Positions 15,832 through 24,742 of a DNA stretch of 64,000 nt are shown piece after piece. The translations under genes and the position numbers were made by a program. Under the pieces are notes generated by a model. It was not told where the DNA came from and ran no database searches. It was given only the letters and a program-made list of their open reading frames with translations. Location: the NCBI RefSeq assembly GCF_009604405.1, contig NZ_WEGK01000006.1, forward strand, positions 310,001 through 374,000, read 5' to 3'. The stretch's first letter is position 1; the number at the start of each line of letters is the position of its first letter. This DNA comes from Nocardia macrotermitis (GTDB lineage Bacteria; Actinomycetota; Actinomycetes; Mycobacteriales; Mycobacteriaceae).

Positions 15832-17259
15832 GTGAATGTGCTGATCCCGCGCGAACGTCCGAGGCGCTGGTCGCTCGACGATATCGTCGTCACCGACCCG
15901 CCGATCATCCGCCGGGCCATCGGCGCGGCGAGCATCGGCAACATCACCGAGTGGTACGACTTCGGCGTCTACGCGTACTTCGAGCCGACCATCAAAGAGG
16001 TGTTCTTCTCGCACCTGGGCAACACCGCGGGCACGATCGCGACGTTCGGGTTGTTCGCGGTGGCGTTCCTGGTCCGGCCGTTCGGCGGCATGTTCTTCGG
16101 ACCGCTCGCGGACCGCGTCGGCCGCAACAAGGTGCTGGCCACCACCATGATCCTGATGGCCGCGGGCACCTTCGCGATCGGCTGTATCCCGGATCAGGAT
16201 TCGATCGGGCTGTGGGCGCCGATGCTGCTGCTGTGCGCGCGGTTGCTACAGGGTTTCTCGACCGGCGGTGAATACGGGAACGCGATGACCTTCATCGCCG
16301 AGTACGCCCCCGACCGCCGTCGCGGATTCCTCGGCAGCTGGCTGGAATTCGGGACCTTCACCGGATATCTGCTCGGCGCGCTGATCGTCACGCTCGCCGA
16401 TGCGACGATGTCGCACGAACAACTGCTGTCCTGGGGTTGGCGACTGCCGTTCTTCGTCGCGCTGCCGCTGGGTGTGGTCGGGGTCTATCTGCGGATGCGG
16501 CTGGCCGACACGCCCGCGTTCGCCGCGCTGGAGAAGGAATCCGAGGATCGGGAGAAGGCCAACAAGACCGGCGACGAGGCCAGGATCCTGGCCCGGCTCT
16601 GGCCGTACGTGCTGGTCTGCATGGGCCTGGTCATCGTCTGGAACGTCACCAACTACATGCTCACCTCGTACATGCCGACCTATGTCACCTCGACGGTGCC
16701 CGACGCGACCGGCGGCGGCGTGTCCTCCACGACCTCGCAGTGGTTGCAGATCGCGGTGATGGCCATCGCGCTGCTGACCATTCCACTGCTGGGCCTGCTG
16801 TCCGATCACATCGGCCGCAAACCGATCATCTGGGGTGGGATCGTCGCGCTGATCGTGCTGGCGTTCCCGATGGTGCTGCTGGTGCGGATGGACAACGCGT
16901 TCGCGGTCTTCCTCGGGCTGCTGATCATGGGCCTGACGCTGATCTGTTTCAGCGCGACGATGCCGTCCACCCTGCCCTCGCTGTTCCCGACGAAGGTGCG
17001 CGGCGCGGGCCTGTCGGTGGCGTTCAACGTCGCGGTCTCGTTGTTCGCGGGCACCACTTCGGTGGTGGTCGGCGCGCTGGTCGGCGCCACCGGCGACCTG
17101 AACTGGCCCGCCTACTACCTGATCATCGCGGGCGTGATCGGCGCGGTGTCGGTCTACTTCCTCCAGGAACCCAACGGCCGCCGGATGTGGGGTTCGGCCC
17201 CGGCCGCGCAGTCCGAGGCGGAGGCCGAAGAGCTGGTCGGGGCACAGCGCGCCGGATAA
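15832..17259 (+). CDS. MFS transporter, metabolite:H+ symporter (ProP/ShiA-like)
   Basis: A 475-residue major facilitator protein with twelve predicted helices. The first helix carries GNITEWYDFGVYAY, diagnostic for the metabolite:H+ symporter subfamily (ProP, ShiA, KgtP). The loop 2-3 motif is PLADRVGRNKVL, the half-barrel repeat is LSDHIGRKPII, and helix 4-5 has RLLQGFSTGGEYGNAM. It would import an organic osmolyte or dicarboxylate-like compound with protons. GTG at 15832 is chosen since an AGGAGG sequence precedes it by about ten bases. It follows leuS, but a functional tie is speculative. The C-terminal tail is acidic. Confidence 0.92.
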   Translation: MNVLIPRERPRRWSLDDIVVTDPPIIRRAIGAASIGNITEWYDFGVYAYFEPTIKEVFFSHLGNTAGTIATFGLFAVAFLVRPFGGMFFGPLADRVGRNKVLATTMILMAAGTFAIGCIPDQDSIGLWAPMLLLCARLLQGFSTGGEYGNAMTFIAEYAPDRRRGFLGSWLEFGTFTGYLLGALIVTLADATMSHEQLLSWGWRLPFFVALPLGVVGVYLRMRLADTPAFAALEKESEDREKANKTGDEARILARLWPYVLVCMGLVIVWNVTNYMLTSYMPTYVTSTVPDATGGGVSSTTSQWLQIAVMAIALLTIPLLGLLSDHIGRKPIIWGGIVALIVLAFPMVLLVRMDNAFAVFLGLLIMGLTLICFSATMPSTLPSLFPTKVRGAGLSVAFNVAVSLFAGTTSVVVGALVGATGDLNWPAYYLIIAGVIGAVSVYFLQEPNGRRMWGSAPAAQSEAEAEELVGAQRAG

Positions 17260-17364
17260 CCGACCCGAACCCGCCCCGCGACCATCCACCGAGGGGGTGG
17301 CGTGAATCGATGAGGCAATTACACTGTGGCTGCACTGTTTCCGTGGTCGGATGGAAGGCGTCAC

Positions 17365-17940
17365 GTGAAGAGGTTCACTGTTCGGATCGGTTTGGCCGGA
17401 GCTCTCGCGGCGGCACTGGCATTCGCGTCGATGACGTACGCGACGCCCGGTGCATTGCCCCAGGCAGAGGCCGCGCCCGCCGCGCCGGTGGCGGATGAGC
17501 TGGTCACTCTCCAGGAGTTCGCGACCTTCAACGACGGCGCGCGCGACCCCCGCGACACCGGGTTCTACTTCGCCACCAAGCAGTCCGAGGCGTCCGCCGC
17601 GGTGAACAAGTTCCACTTCCGCAAGATCGAGGATCTCGGTCGCGTGCACACCACTCCCGGGGCCAACCGGGCCGCGGTGCACCGTCTGCGGCTCAAGTCC
17701 AGCGAGCACCCGTCGTACCTGCTCGCGATCTCGGACCGCGACATCAGGAACACCCAGTGCATCGATGAGGGCATCATCGGCTGGATCGACAACTCCCCGG
17801 AGATCGGCGACCATCCGCTGCTGCGCTACAGCTACAACAACACCCGCTGGGCCGCCGCGGTCGACACCTCGCCCGGCCAGGCCGCGCTGATCGCCCACGG
17901 TTTCCACTCCGACGGCCCGATCGGCTTCGTAGTTCCCTGA
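17365..17940 (+). CDS. Secreted protein of unknown function
   Basis: A 191-residue protein with a clear Sec-type signal peptide: KRFTVRIGLAGALAAALAFA followed by a long Ala/Pro-rich region and a probable cleavage near AEAAPAAP (about residues 37-44). The mature domain of about 145 residues has no catalytic motif that can be recognised. It contains FATFNDGARDPRDTGFYF, LRLKSSEHPSYLLAIS and YNNTRWAAAVDTSP, and a single cysteine in NTQCID. The GTG at 17365 has GGAAGG six bases before it. It stands as a single gene, convergent with the dioxygenase operon. Function unknown; it is likely genus-restricted. Confidence 0.75.
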   Translation: MKRFTVRIGLAGALAAALAFASMTYATPGALPQAEAAPAAPVADELVTLQEFATFNDGARDPRDTGFYFATKQSEASAAVNKFHFRKIEDLGRVHTTPGANRAAVHRLRLKSSEHPSYLLAISDRDIRNTQCIDEGIIGWIDNSPEIGDHPLLRYSYNNTRWAAAVDTSPGQAALIAHGFHSDGPIGFVVP

Positions 17941-17956
17941 TTCCCGGGGATTTCCC

Positions 17957-17971
17957 TGAGCCTCAGGCTCA
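17957..17971. terminator. Short hairpin at convergent gene ends
   Basis: TGAGCC and GGCTCA pair around a three-base loop, overlapping the last codon of the dioxygenase gene. It is weak but placed where the two convergent transcripts end. Confidence 0.4.
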
Positions 17972-18892
17972 TTCGGCCGGGGCGAGCACGATGTCGAACC
18001 GCACCTGCGTCCAGGTGCGGTCGATCGTGCGTCCGTCAGGGGCGGTTCCGGCGGGCTGTTCGATGAAGTCCTTGACGAGCGACTCCTTCACTCCGAAGAC
18101 GCTGTCGCGGTCGAGCAACTCGTCACCGCGGACGAAGATGTGGGTGACCAGACGGCGATAGCCCTCGACGGTGACCATGAAGTGCAGATGCGACGCTCGG
18201 TAGGGGGAGCGGCCCGCCGCGCGCAGCATCGCGCCGACCGGGCCGTCGTGGGGGATCGGGTAGGGGGTCGGGGTCAGCGCCCAGAAGCGGTAGGCCCCGT
18301 CGTCGTCGGTGAACAGGTGGGCGCGTCCGGCGATGCGGCCGTCGGGATACTGCACGTCGTAGAGTCCGTCGTCGTCGGCCTCCCACACCTCTATGCGAGC
18401 ACCGGGCAGCGCTCGGCCGTCGGTGTCGGTGACGGTGCCTTCGACCCAGCACGGTTGTCCGGTCGCGCCGAAGGACATGTCCTCGCCGAGTTCGATGTGC
18501 GGGGAGTTCTCCACGAAGAAGGGGCCGAAGACGGTGGCTTCGGTGGCGTCCCGATGGATCTCGTTGTTGATGGCGATGGTCTGCATGGACACGCCCAGGG
18601 TGTCGGACAGCAGGATGAACTCCTGCCGCCGGTCGTCGGTGATATGCCCTGCCGCCGTGAGGAATTCGATGGCGCGCGCCCACTCGGCCTCGGTGGGCCG
18701 CACCTCGCGCAGGAAGTCGTGCAGATGCTCCACCAGCGAGACCATCACCTGTTGCAGCCGCGGATCGGGACACTGGTCGAACGAGCGCACCACCCGGTCC
18801 ACCACATCCTGCTCGATCGCCGCCTGCCGGTCGGACCCGGCCGGACGAGGAATCTCGTTGTCGGAGTGCGTAATCGGCGTGCTTTCGGTCAT
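17969..18892 (-). CDS. Intradiol dioxygenase, probably hydroxyquinol 1,2-dioxygenase
   Basis: The 307-residue enzyme opens the aromatic ring of hydroxyquinol between the two adjacent hydroxyls to give maleylacetate. The N-terminal dimerisation domain (about 25-115) is followed by the iron-binding beta-sandwich. Non-haem Fe(III) ligands are recognisable as Tyr178 (DGLYDVQ), Tyr211 (TPTPYPIP), His235 and His237 (ASHLHF). The HRDATEATVFGPFF segment is typical of hydroxyquinol and chlorocatechol enzymes. Its ATG overlaps the stop of the maleylacetate reductase gene, and a resorcinol-type monooxygenase precedes both. The neighbouring reductase makes hydroxyquinol more likely than catechol as substrate. 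Confidence 0.92.
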   Translation of the reverse strand: MTESTPITHSDNEIPRPAGSDRQAAIEQDVVDRVVRSFDQCPDPRLQQVMVSLVEHLHDFLREVRPTEAEWARAIEFLTAAGHITDDRRQEFILLSDTLGVSMQTIAINNEIHRDATEATVFGPFFVENSPHIELGEDMSFGATGQPCWVEGTVTDTDGRALPGARIEVWEADDDGLYDVQYPDGRIAGRAHLFTDDDGAYRFWALTPTPYPIPHDGPVGAMLRAAGRSPYRASHLHFMVTVEGYRRLVTHIFVRGDELLDRDSVFGVKESLVKDFIEQPAGTAPDGRTIDRTWTQVRFDIVLAPAE

Positions 18893-19950
18893 CGGGGATC
18901 ATCTCCTGCCCAGGCGGCCCGCAGCAGAACGGTGAGCCCGTCCGCGGTGACGGGGGTCGGATTGTTCGTCGGAATCGCGTTCAGAATAGGCGTGATCGCT
19001 TGGGAGATACCGCTTTCGGGCATTCCGAAGTCCTTCAACGCGGTCGGTGCGCGCAGGGCGGTGCGCAGTGCGTTCAGGCCCGCGCTCGCGGTCGCGGATC
19101 CGAAACCCTGAGCGATCCGGCGCTCGGCTTCCGGGGCGTTCGGGGTGTTGAACGCCAGGACGTGCGGCAGGACGACGGTGTGCGTCTGCGCGTGCGGCAG
19201 ATCGAACATGCCGCCCAGCACATGACAGATCTTGTGGTGCATCCCGGAACCCGCCGAGGTGAAGGCGACCGCGGCCAGATACGCGCCGTACAGGGTCGGC
19301 TCGATGCTGTCCGGCCCGGTCGTCCCGTCGGCCAGCCGGGTCAGGCCGTCGGCGAGACCGCGGATGCCCTCCTGGGCCAGCGCCCGATCGATCGGATCGG
19401 CGCGCGGCCCCCACATCGCGTCGACGCAGTGCGCCAGCGCGTTGAAACCGCTGGCCACCGTCATTTCCGGCGGCAGTGTGGCGAGCAGTGTCGCGTCGTA
19501 GACGATCGAGGCGGGCAGAACCCGGGGATCGATGCCGGTTGTTTTCCGCCCGTCCTCGGTGAGCCCCCAGACGTTCGTCGCCTCGCTGCCCGCGTACGTC
19601 GTCGGCACCGCGACGATCGGCAGTCCCGTGGTCAGCGCGACCGCCTTGGCCAGCCCGGTCGCCGAACCGCCCCCGATGCTGACCAGGACATCCGCGTCGG
19701 AGGTGGTCGCCGTCCGCCTGGCTTGTTCGGCGACCGCGAGCGGTACGTGCATCACCACTTCGCGCTGATGCGCCACGACCGTCAACGCACGCACGATCGC
19801 CGCCGCCCGCTCGGCTTCTCGCTCCGACGCGATCAGCAGCACCCGCGATTTCCCGAGCGCCGCGATCTCGGCCGCAACCGCCTCGGCGGCATCACCAGCA
19901 CCGAACACCACCCGCTGCGGCAGCATCTCGTGCACGAAGTCCAGGGTCAT
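18889..19950 (-). CDS. Maleylacetate reductase (iron-containing alcohol dehydrogenase family)
   Basis: The 353-residue enzyme reduces maleylacetate to 3-oxoadipate with NADH. The nucleotide-binding segment SIGGGSATGLAKAVAL and PTTYAGSEATNVWG are close to known maleylacetate reductases. The C-terminal helical half has FNALAHCVDAMW and MHHKICHVLGGMFDLPHAQT, where iron-dehydrogenase metal ligands normally lie. ATG at 19950 overlaps the preceding stop as ATGA, and its own stop overlaps the dioxygenase start in the same way. The product 3-oxoadipate would enter the beta-ketoadipate pathway encoded elsewhere. Length is normal. Confidence 0.93.
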   Translation of the reverse strand: MTLDFVHEMLPQRVVFGAGDAAEAVAAEIAALGKSRVLLIASEREAERAAAIVRALTVVAHQREVVMHVPLAVAEQARRTATTSDADVLVSIGGGSATGLAKAVALTTGLPIVAVPTTYAGSEATNVWGLTEDGRKTTGIDPRVLPASIVYDATLLATLPPEMTVASGFNALAHCVDAMWGPRADPIDRALAQEGIRGLADGLTRLADGTTGPDSIEPTLYGAYLAAVAFTSAGSGMHHKICHVLGGMFDLPHAQTHTVVLPHVLAFNTPNAPEAERRIAQGFGSATASAGLNALRTALRAPTALKDFGMPESGISQAITPILNAIPTNNPTPVTADGLTVLLRAAWAGDDPR

Positions 19951-21740
19951 CGGCTCAATACCTTCGTAAGTGCCACGCGCAGTTGGGTTTCCGGGTCGTG
20001 CGGCATGTTCGTCGACCGCCACGCGATATGTTTGTCCGGCCGCACCAGCACCGCCCCCGACTCGTCGATCTCCCGCCGCCGCGCCCAGTCGTAGTAGAGA
20101 TCCGTGGTCGCCTGCCCGGGACCGATCACCACGACCTCCAACGGCAGCCCCAGTTCCCGCCCGATCACATCGGCGGCATCGACCCACGCCGAACCCGCGA
20201 TCCCGGTGATCAACGTCCACCGCGTGTAGGGAGCGAGATCCATCATCGCCAGGCGGGTGGTGTTGTCGCCGACCCACGCGTGCGGCAGATGCGCACCCGG
20301 CGATGTGCCCGCGGCGTAGTAGAGATCGGCATCCTGCTTACCGGTTTCGGGTGCGGGCCGCGTGCCGTCCGAGACGATCGCACCCGATTCGTAGAACTGC
20401 CCCAATTCGACTCCGTGCGCATTGAATTCGTAGTTCTTGGTCTCCATCGCATGCACCAGCGCGGCCCGTTTCGCCGCCCCCGCCGCGGTGTCCGCCTTAC
20501 GTTCCTCGATCGCCGCGGCCATCTCCTCGCCCGCGAGACCGACCACGCCGAGCGCCTCGAAGATATCGCCGAACTCGCGCGCGGACCGGTTGGCGCGCGT
20601 GACGATCCGCCGCGCGACCGGGGCCCGCTCGGCGGTGTAGGAATCGAGCAGCGCCGGACCCGCCTGACCCCGCAGCACCGCGGCGAGTTTCCAGGCCAGG
20701 TTGTAGGAGTCCTGCACCGAGGTGTTGGAGCCGAGCCCGTTCGACGGCGGATGACGGTGGATCGCGTCGCCGACGCAGAACACCCGGCCCCGATGCAGTT
20801 CCGTCGCGTACATCTCGTTGACGCCCCACAGGCTGTACCCGGTGATCTCCGGTTCCAGATCGGGCATGCCGAGCAGGTCACGGATGATCTTCGTCGCCAT
20901 CTCGTCGTCGAGATCCGGTGCGGGACCGTCGATGTCGTAACCCCACACGATCAGCCACTCGTCCCACGGCCGGACCATCCGCACCAGACCCGTGCCGATC
21001 CCGCCGACGTTCGAACCCGGCTGGATGACCCAGTACAGCACGCTCGGGCGATGATCGACCAGCGCCGCGATATCGGCCTTGAAGGTGATGTTCATGGATC
21101 CGGCGATATCCATCCGGCCCTCGTACGGCAGATCGATATCGGCGGCCACCGCGGACCGAGCGCCGTCCGCGCCGATCAGATAGCGGGCCCTGATCCGGTA
21201 CTCGTGCCCGGTCAACCGGTCGCGCACCTCCACCGTGACGCCCGCGTCGTCCTGGACGTGCCCGAGATATTCGGTGGAGAACCGCGTCTGCGTGCCCGCG
21301 ACCGTGGCGTTGCGCACCAGGATCGGTTCCAGATAGGTCTGCGGAATATCGACCGTCAGGCACGGCGAGGCCAGCCGATAGTCGGCCTCGCGATCGGGCC
21401 GGGTGCCCCAGGTGCGGATCCGGCCGATCTCCTCACCGGCGATCGAGGTGCAGAAGACGGTGTCGCCGACCAGGTCGTGCGGTGTCGCGTCGGCCAGCAC
21501 CTGATCCTCGATGCCCATATCGCGGAAGATCTCCATCGCCCGCTGATTGGTGATGTGGGCGCGCGGAGTGTTCGCGGTCCAGCGGTACTTCGTGATCATG
21601 ATGTTGGGAACGCCGAGCGTCGACAGGAACAGCGCGGCTGACGCGCCGGCCGGTCCGGACCCGACGATGAGGACGTCGGTGTCGACGAGCGCATCGGTGG
21701 GCAGTGCGGTCTCGGCGATGCCGTCGTTGAATACCGGCAC
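19947..21740 (-). CDS. FAD-dependent aromatic monooxygenase, probable resorcinol hydroxylase
   Basis: A class-A flavoprotein hydroxylase (PheA/TfdB/MhpA family) of about 597 residues. The FAD-binding Rossmann motif is VLIVGSGPAGASAALFLSTL, the second FAD motif is VFCVGDAIHRHPPSNGLG followed by SVQDSYNLAWKLAAVL, and a C-terminal thioredoxin-like domain is present. It would convert resorcinol to hydroxyquinol with NAD(P)H and oxygen, feeding the two downstream enzymes. The same gene trio (monooxygenase, reductase, dioxygenase) is known for resorcinol use in Corynebacterium glutamicum. The start is uncertain: GTG at 21740 has AAAGG upstream, while an ATG at 21806 gives 22 extra residues. An AraC-type regulator is divergent. 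Confidence 0.88.
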   Translation of the reverse strand: MPVFNDGIAETALPTDALVDTDVLIVGSGPAGASAALFLSTLGVPNIMITKYRWTANTPRAHITNQRAMEIFRDMGIEDQVLADATPHDLVGDTVFCTSIAGEEIGRIRTWGTRPDREADYRLASPCLTVDIPQTYLEPILVRNATVAGTQTRFSTEYLGHVQDDAGVTVEVRDRLTGHEYRIRARYLIGADGARSAVAADIDLPYEGRMDIAGSMNITFKADIAALVDHRPSVLYWVIQPGSNVGGIGTGLVRMVRPWDEWLIVWGYDIDGPAPDLDDEMATKIIRDLLGMPDLEPEITGYSLWGVNEMYATELHRGRVFCVGDAIHRHPPSNGLGSNTSVQDSYNLAWKLAAVLRGQAGPALLDSYTAERAPVARRIVTRANRSAREFGDIFEALGVVGLAGEEMAAAIEERKADTAAGAAKRAALVHAMETKNYEFNAHGVELGQFYESGAIVSDGTRPAPETGKQDADLYYAAGTSPGAHLPHAWVGDNTTRLAMMDLAPYTRWTLITGIAGSAWVDAADVIGRELGLPLEVVVIGPGQATTDLYYDWARRREIDESGAVLVRPDKHIAWRSTNMPHDPETQLRVALTKVLSR

Positions 21741-21864
21741 CGGAACACCTTTCTCTCCGAGTCTTTCCAGGTCTTTCGAGGGGATGCGTTCAGTGTCGCC
21801 GGTCACATCGCCGTCGCCGCCGCACAGCGCCCACGGTGGCGGAAATGAGAACCTTGGCCGCCGA

Positions 21865-21880
21865 CGTGACTCGTGTCACG
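21865..21880. promoter_or_regulatory. Palindrome upstream of the AraC-type regulator
   Basis: CGTGAC and GTCACG are perfect arms around TCGT, ending nine bases before the regulator start and inside the divergent promoter region. It could be an operator for the resorcinol operon or for autoregulation. Confidence 0.4.
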
Positions 21881-21888
21881 ATGGGAAA

Positions 21889-22815
21889 ATGCCGGTGCCG
21901 CTGCCACAGATCTCGAACTTCGAGGTCGACGCGCTCGGGGGAGCCTGCGTCCGGCCGTGGGAGGAGTACAACGCGGCGACCCTGATCGAGTTGTCGTGTC
22001 AGGTGCCCGCCGGGCGGACGTTCCGGGCGAGTCTGGTGAATCTGGCGCTGGATCAGGTGCATCTCGCGCATGTGCGTGGCACCGCGCATCTCGTGCGGCG
22101 GGACCGTCCGATGGTGGCCGATCGGCCCACCGGCGCGATCGGCGTCTACGCGGCATTGCGTGGCGAGGTGCGCACCGAGTCCGGTTCGCTGCGCACGGTG
22201 ATCCGGCCGGGACAGGCGCTGGTGTGCGACGTCGACAGTCCGTTTCGTCGCGAATTCGGTTGTGGGCTGGAGGAATTCGTGGTGAAGGTGCCGCGCGCGG
22301 CGCTGACCACGATCGCGGGGATGCGCGAGTTCGGTCCGCTGGTACTCGATACCGCCGCGGATCCCCACGCCCGCGCACTCGTTCGGCTGGTCGGGCGGGC
22401 GGTGGGTTCGCCGGTGCCGGTGCCCGCCGATGATCAGACAGTGCTCGAGCTGGTCGCGGTCATCGTCGGCGGTGGCCGGGTCCGGTTGCCGCTGGCGCAT
22501 CGTGCGGCGGCGCGGGCGTTCATCGAGGACAATCTCGCCGATCCCTATCTTTCGGCCGCCGATGTCGCCGCCGGTATCGGAATCTCCGAACGTCAGCTGT
22601 CGCGGATCTTCGCCGAACTGGGCACCTCGGTTCCGCGGCACGTCCTGGCTCGACGCCTGGATCGGGCCCGCAGCATGCTGATCCACGCCGGATCCGATCG
22701 TCGCACGGTCGATATCGCGGCGCAGTGCGGATTCACCTCGATGCCGTATTTCTCGACGGCGTTCAAACGCCGGTTCGGGGTGGCGGCCGGAGAGGTGCGG
22801 CGGGCTTCACGATGA
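21889..22815 (+). CDS. AraC-family transcriptional regulator
   Basis: The 308-residue protein has an AraC-binding-like sensor domain (residues 1-190, resembling the FeaR/NphR class with VHLAHVRGTAHLVRRD) and two C-terminal helix-turn-helix units: YLSAADVAAGIGISERQLSRIF, and VDIAAQCGFTSMPYFSTAFKR, which carries the family consensus GF-x-x-x-x-YFS-x-x-FK. It is divergent from the resorcinol monooxygenase gene with about 150 bp between, so it is the likely activator of that operon. ATG at 21889 is the first start after the promoter region; the longer frame is antisense to the operon. The effector is probably resorcinol or hydroxyquinol, by inference only. Confidence 0.88.
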   Translation: MPVPLPQISNFEVDALGGACVRPWEEYNAATLIELSCQVPAGRTFRASLVNLALDQVHLAHVRGTAHLVRRDRPMVADRPTGAIGVYAALRGEVRTESGSLRTVIRPGQALVCDVDSPFRREFGCGLEEFVVKVPRAALTTIAGMREFGPLVLDTAADPHARALVRLVGRAVGSPVPVPADDQTVLELVAVIVGGGRVRLPLAHRAAARAFIEDNLADPYLSAADVAAGIGISERQLSRIFAELGTSVPRHVLARRLDRARSMLIHAGSDRRTVDIAAQCGFTSMPYFSTAFKRRFGVAAGEVRRASR

Positions 22816-22896
22816 GCCCGGATGCGTGTCCGCGCGCGGTGCGGGTCATGTTTCCGCTGGTGGTTTCGCTGTAAACCATCCAGGTATGTTGGAGAA

Positions 22897-23394
22897 ATGC
22901 ACGTTTCCGAACCGCAGTGGCTCGAGCCGGACGAGGCCCGGACGTGGCGCGCGTACATCGATGCGTCCCGGCTGCTGCAAGGTGTGATGGAGCGGCAGCT
23001 GTCGCACGACAGCGGAATCGGGTTCGCCGACTTCGAGATTCTGGTCGCGTTGTCCGAGGCGCCCGACCGGCGTTTGCGGATGGCCGACGTCGCCGACCGG
23101 ATCATGACGACCCGCGGCGGCGTCAGCCGTGCGCTGGCCCGGCTGGTCCGCGCCGGGTGGGCCGAGCGCGTCAACTGCGAGGACGACGGTCGCGGCGTGT
23201 GGGCGGTCCTGACCGATGCGGGCTGGGCGAAACTGGTCGAAACCGCTCCGGGACATGTGGATACGGTCCGCAGACAGCTGTTCGACGCCCTGAGTCCGGA
23301 CGAGGTCGGACAACTCGGCGATGTGCTGTCCCGAATCGTCGAGCACCTCGACCCCGCCGCCGCACAGCGAGCCGCCGAGCGCTCTCGAACCTGA
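22897..23394 (+). CDS. MarR-family transcriptional regulator
   Basis: A 165-residue winged-helix MarR protein: dimer helices at the ends (RTWRAYIDASRLLQGVMERQL and the C-terminal DEVGQLGDVLSRIVEHLD), recognition helix in MADVADRIMTTRGGVSRALARL, and the wing CEDDGRGVWAVLTDAG. The ATG at 22897 follows GGAGAA closely. It lies 81 bp after the AraC-type gene on the same strand and is convergent with an FMN reductase gene, whose quinone-type chemistry would suit a MarR target, but the promoter of that gene is on the far side. Target and ligand are unknown. Confidence 0.87.
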   Translation: MHVSEPQWLEPDEARTWRAYIDASRLLQGVMERQLSHDSGIGFADFEILVALSEAPDRRLRMADVADRIMTTRGGVSRALARLVRAGWAERVNCEDDGRGVWAVLTDAGWAKLVETAPGHVDTVRRQLFDALSPDEVGQLGDVLSRIVEHLDPAAAQRAAERSRT

Positions 23395-23471
23395 CCGCGC
23401 CGCCACTTCGCCAGGCTGGCCGATGAGCGGAGTGCGCACCGGCCGACCCGACGTCCGTACCCGATCGAATC

Positions 23472-24026
23472 TCAGCGACGCATGCGGTCGGTCGCGTCGA
23501 TCAGGTTGTCCAGCAGGCCGGTCAGCTCGCCCTCACGCCGCTCCATCGGCGCGAAACCGTCGGTACCGAAGTCGGTGAACAGCCCCAGCGCGACCTGGCT
23601 GCGGATGTCGACCATGTGGAAGTTGGCGACGATCTGACGCCACTGCTCGACCGCGCGGATACCGCCGTCGGCGCCGTAGGACACGAAACCGATCGTCTTC
23701 CGGGCCCATTCGGAGCCGAGCGAATCGAAGGCGTTCTTCATCGCGCCGGGCACGCCGTGGTTGTACTCGGGGGTGACCAGGACGAATCCGTCCAGCGCGT
23801 CGATCGCCCGGCTCCAGGCGGTGACGGCCGGGTCGTCGTACTGCTTGTTCGCCGCGCCGGGCACCGTGCCGGAGGTCAGGATCGGCACGTTGAAGCTCTT
23901 GAGATCGACCAGCGAGAACTCGGCGTCGGTGCGCTGTGCCGCGGCCTTGTACACCCAGTTCGCGACGGCCTCGCCCGCGCGCCCCTCGCGCACGGAGCCC
24001 ACGACGATTCCGATCTTGGCGGACAT
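23472..24026 (-). CDS. NADPH-dependent FMN reductase / NAD(P)H quinone or azo reductase
   Basis: The 184-residue flavodoxin-like protein binds FMN phosphate with GSVREGRAGEAVANW (residues 10-24) and stacks the isoalloxazine with TPEYNHGVPGAMKNAFD (the family signature PEYN). The segment GFVSYGADGGIRAVEQWRQI is typical of the NADPH_FMN_red family. Members reduce FMN, quinones, azo dyes or chromate. It is divergent from a VOC gene, and both starts share about 150 bp that contains a good promoter for the plus strand. Length is normal. Confidence 0.9.
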   Translation of the reverse strand: MSAKIGIVVGSVREGRAGEAVANWVYKAAAQRTDAEFSLVDLKSFNVPILTSGTVPGAANKQYDDPAVTAWSRAIDALDGFVLVTPEYNHGVPGAMKNAFDSLGSEWARKTIGFVSYGADGGIRAVEQWRQIVANFHMVDIRSQVALGLFTDFGTDGFAPMERREGELTGLLDNLIDATDRMRR

Positions 24027-24113
24027 ATGAATTTCCTCTCGCTCGTTGCCTTCGACTCATTGAATCGGATCGCGGTCCGATGTGACCGCCGACGCTCGGA
24101 GACTACAGAGTGG

Positions 24114-24141
24114 TTGACTAGGAAACTACTTGGGGTATCGT
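24114..24141 (+). promoter_or_regulatory. Putative promoter of the VOC-pirin unit
   Basis: TTGACT and TATCGT are separated by 16 bases and lie about 40 bases before the VOC start codon. The -35 matches the consensus well and the -10 partly. Confidence 0.4.
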
Positions 24142-24179
24142 GAGGAAGTCGCCTCGAGGCCGGGTAGGAGGAGCGGGAG

Positions 24180-24686
24180 ATGAACGAGACCGAACAACGA
24201 CGTTCCGCGGAGCGGGAAACGATGCGTGGACGGCTGCGGGAGCAGTACATGTCGCCGCACGGCGCCGCGCCCGCGTCGACCGCGCGCGGACTGCACCACA
24301 CCGCACTGGTCTCCTCGGACGTCGAGCGAACCGTCCGCTTCTATCAGGACCTGCTCGGATTCCCGCTGGTCGAACTGATCGAGAACCGTGATTACCCCGG
24401 CTCCTCGCACTTCTTCTTCGATATCGGGAACGGAAATCTGTTGGCGTTCTTCGACTTTCCCGGTCTGGACCTCGGTCCGTACCAGGAGGTGCTGGGCGGG
24501 CTGCACCACGTGGCGATCAGCGTGGAACTCCCGCAGTGGGAGACGTTGCGGGACAGGCTGATCGCGGCCGGGGTCGAATTCATCGAGCACAGCGAGGTAT
24601 CGATGTACTTCCGCGACCCCGACGGCGCTCGGATCGAACTGATCGCCGACCCGCTGGGCGAGATGTACGGGAGCCGGATTCTGTGA
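24180..24686 (+). CDS. VOC-family dioxygenase-like protein
   Basis: A 168-residue glyoxalase/extradiol-dioxygenase fold protein. Two VOC half-modules are seen: GLHHTALVSSDVERTVRFYQ (37-56) with the first metal-ligand histidine, and GGLHHVAISVELPQWETLRD with a second one. YFRDPDGARIELI supplies the terminal glutamate ligand. This H-H-E arrangement is what a functional metal site needs, so an enzymatic role is more credible than for many VOC proteins. An N-terminal 35-residue charged extension precedes the domain. The start has GGAGGAGCGGGAG upstream. It is followed 56 bp later by a pirin gene and divergent from an FMN reductase gene. The substrate is unknown. Confidence 0.85.
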   Translation: MNETEQRRSAERETMRGRLREQYMSPHGAAPASTARGLHHTALVSSDVERTVRFYQDLLGFPLVELIENRDYPGSSHFFFDIGNGNLLAFFDFPGLDLGPYQEVLGGLHHVAISVELPQWETLRDRLIAAGVEFIEHSEVSMYFRDPDGARIELIADPLGEMYGSRIL

Positions 24687-24742
24687 GCGCCGATCACCGG
24701 CCGCTCCGAAATGCACTGTAACGCACTGTGAAAGGCATCGTG

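Noticed and set aside
16246..17907. 553-codon minus-strand frame opposite the MFS transporter
   Set aside because: The translation is a low-complexity Arg/Gln/His-rich product without domains, while the opposite strand encodes an intact twelve-helix transporter.
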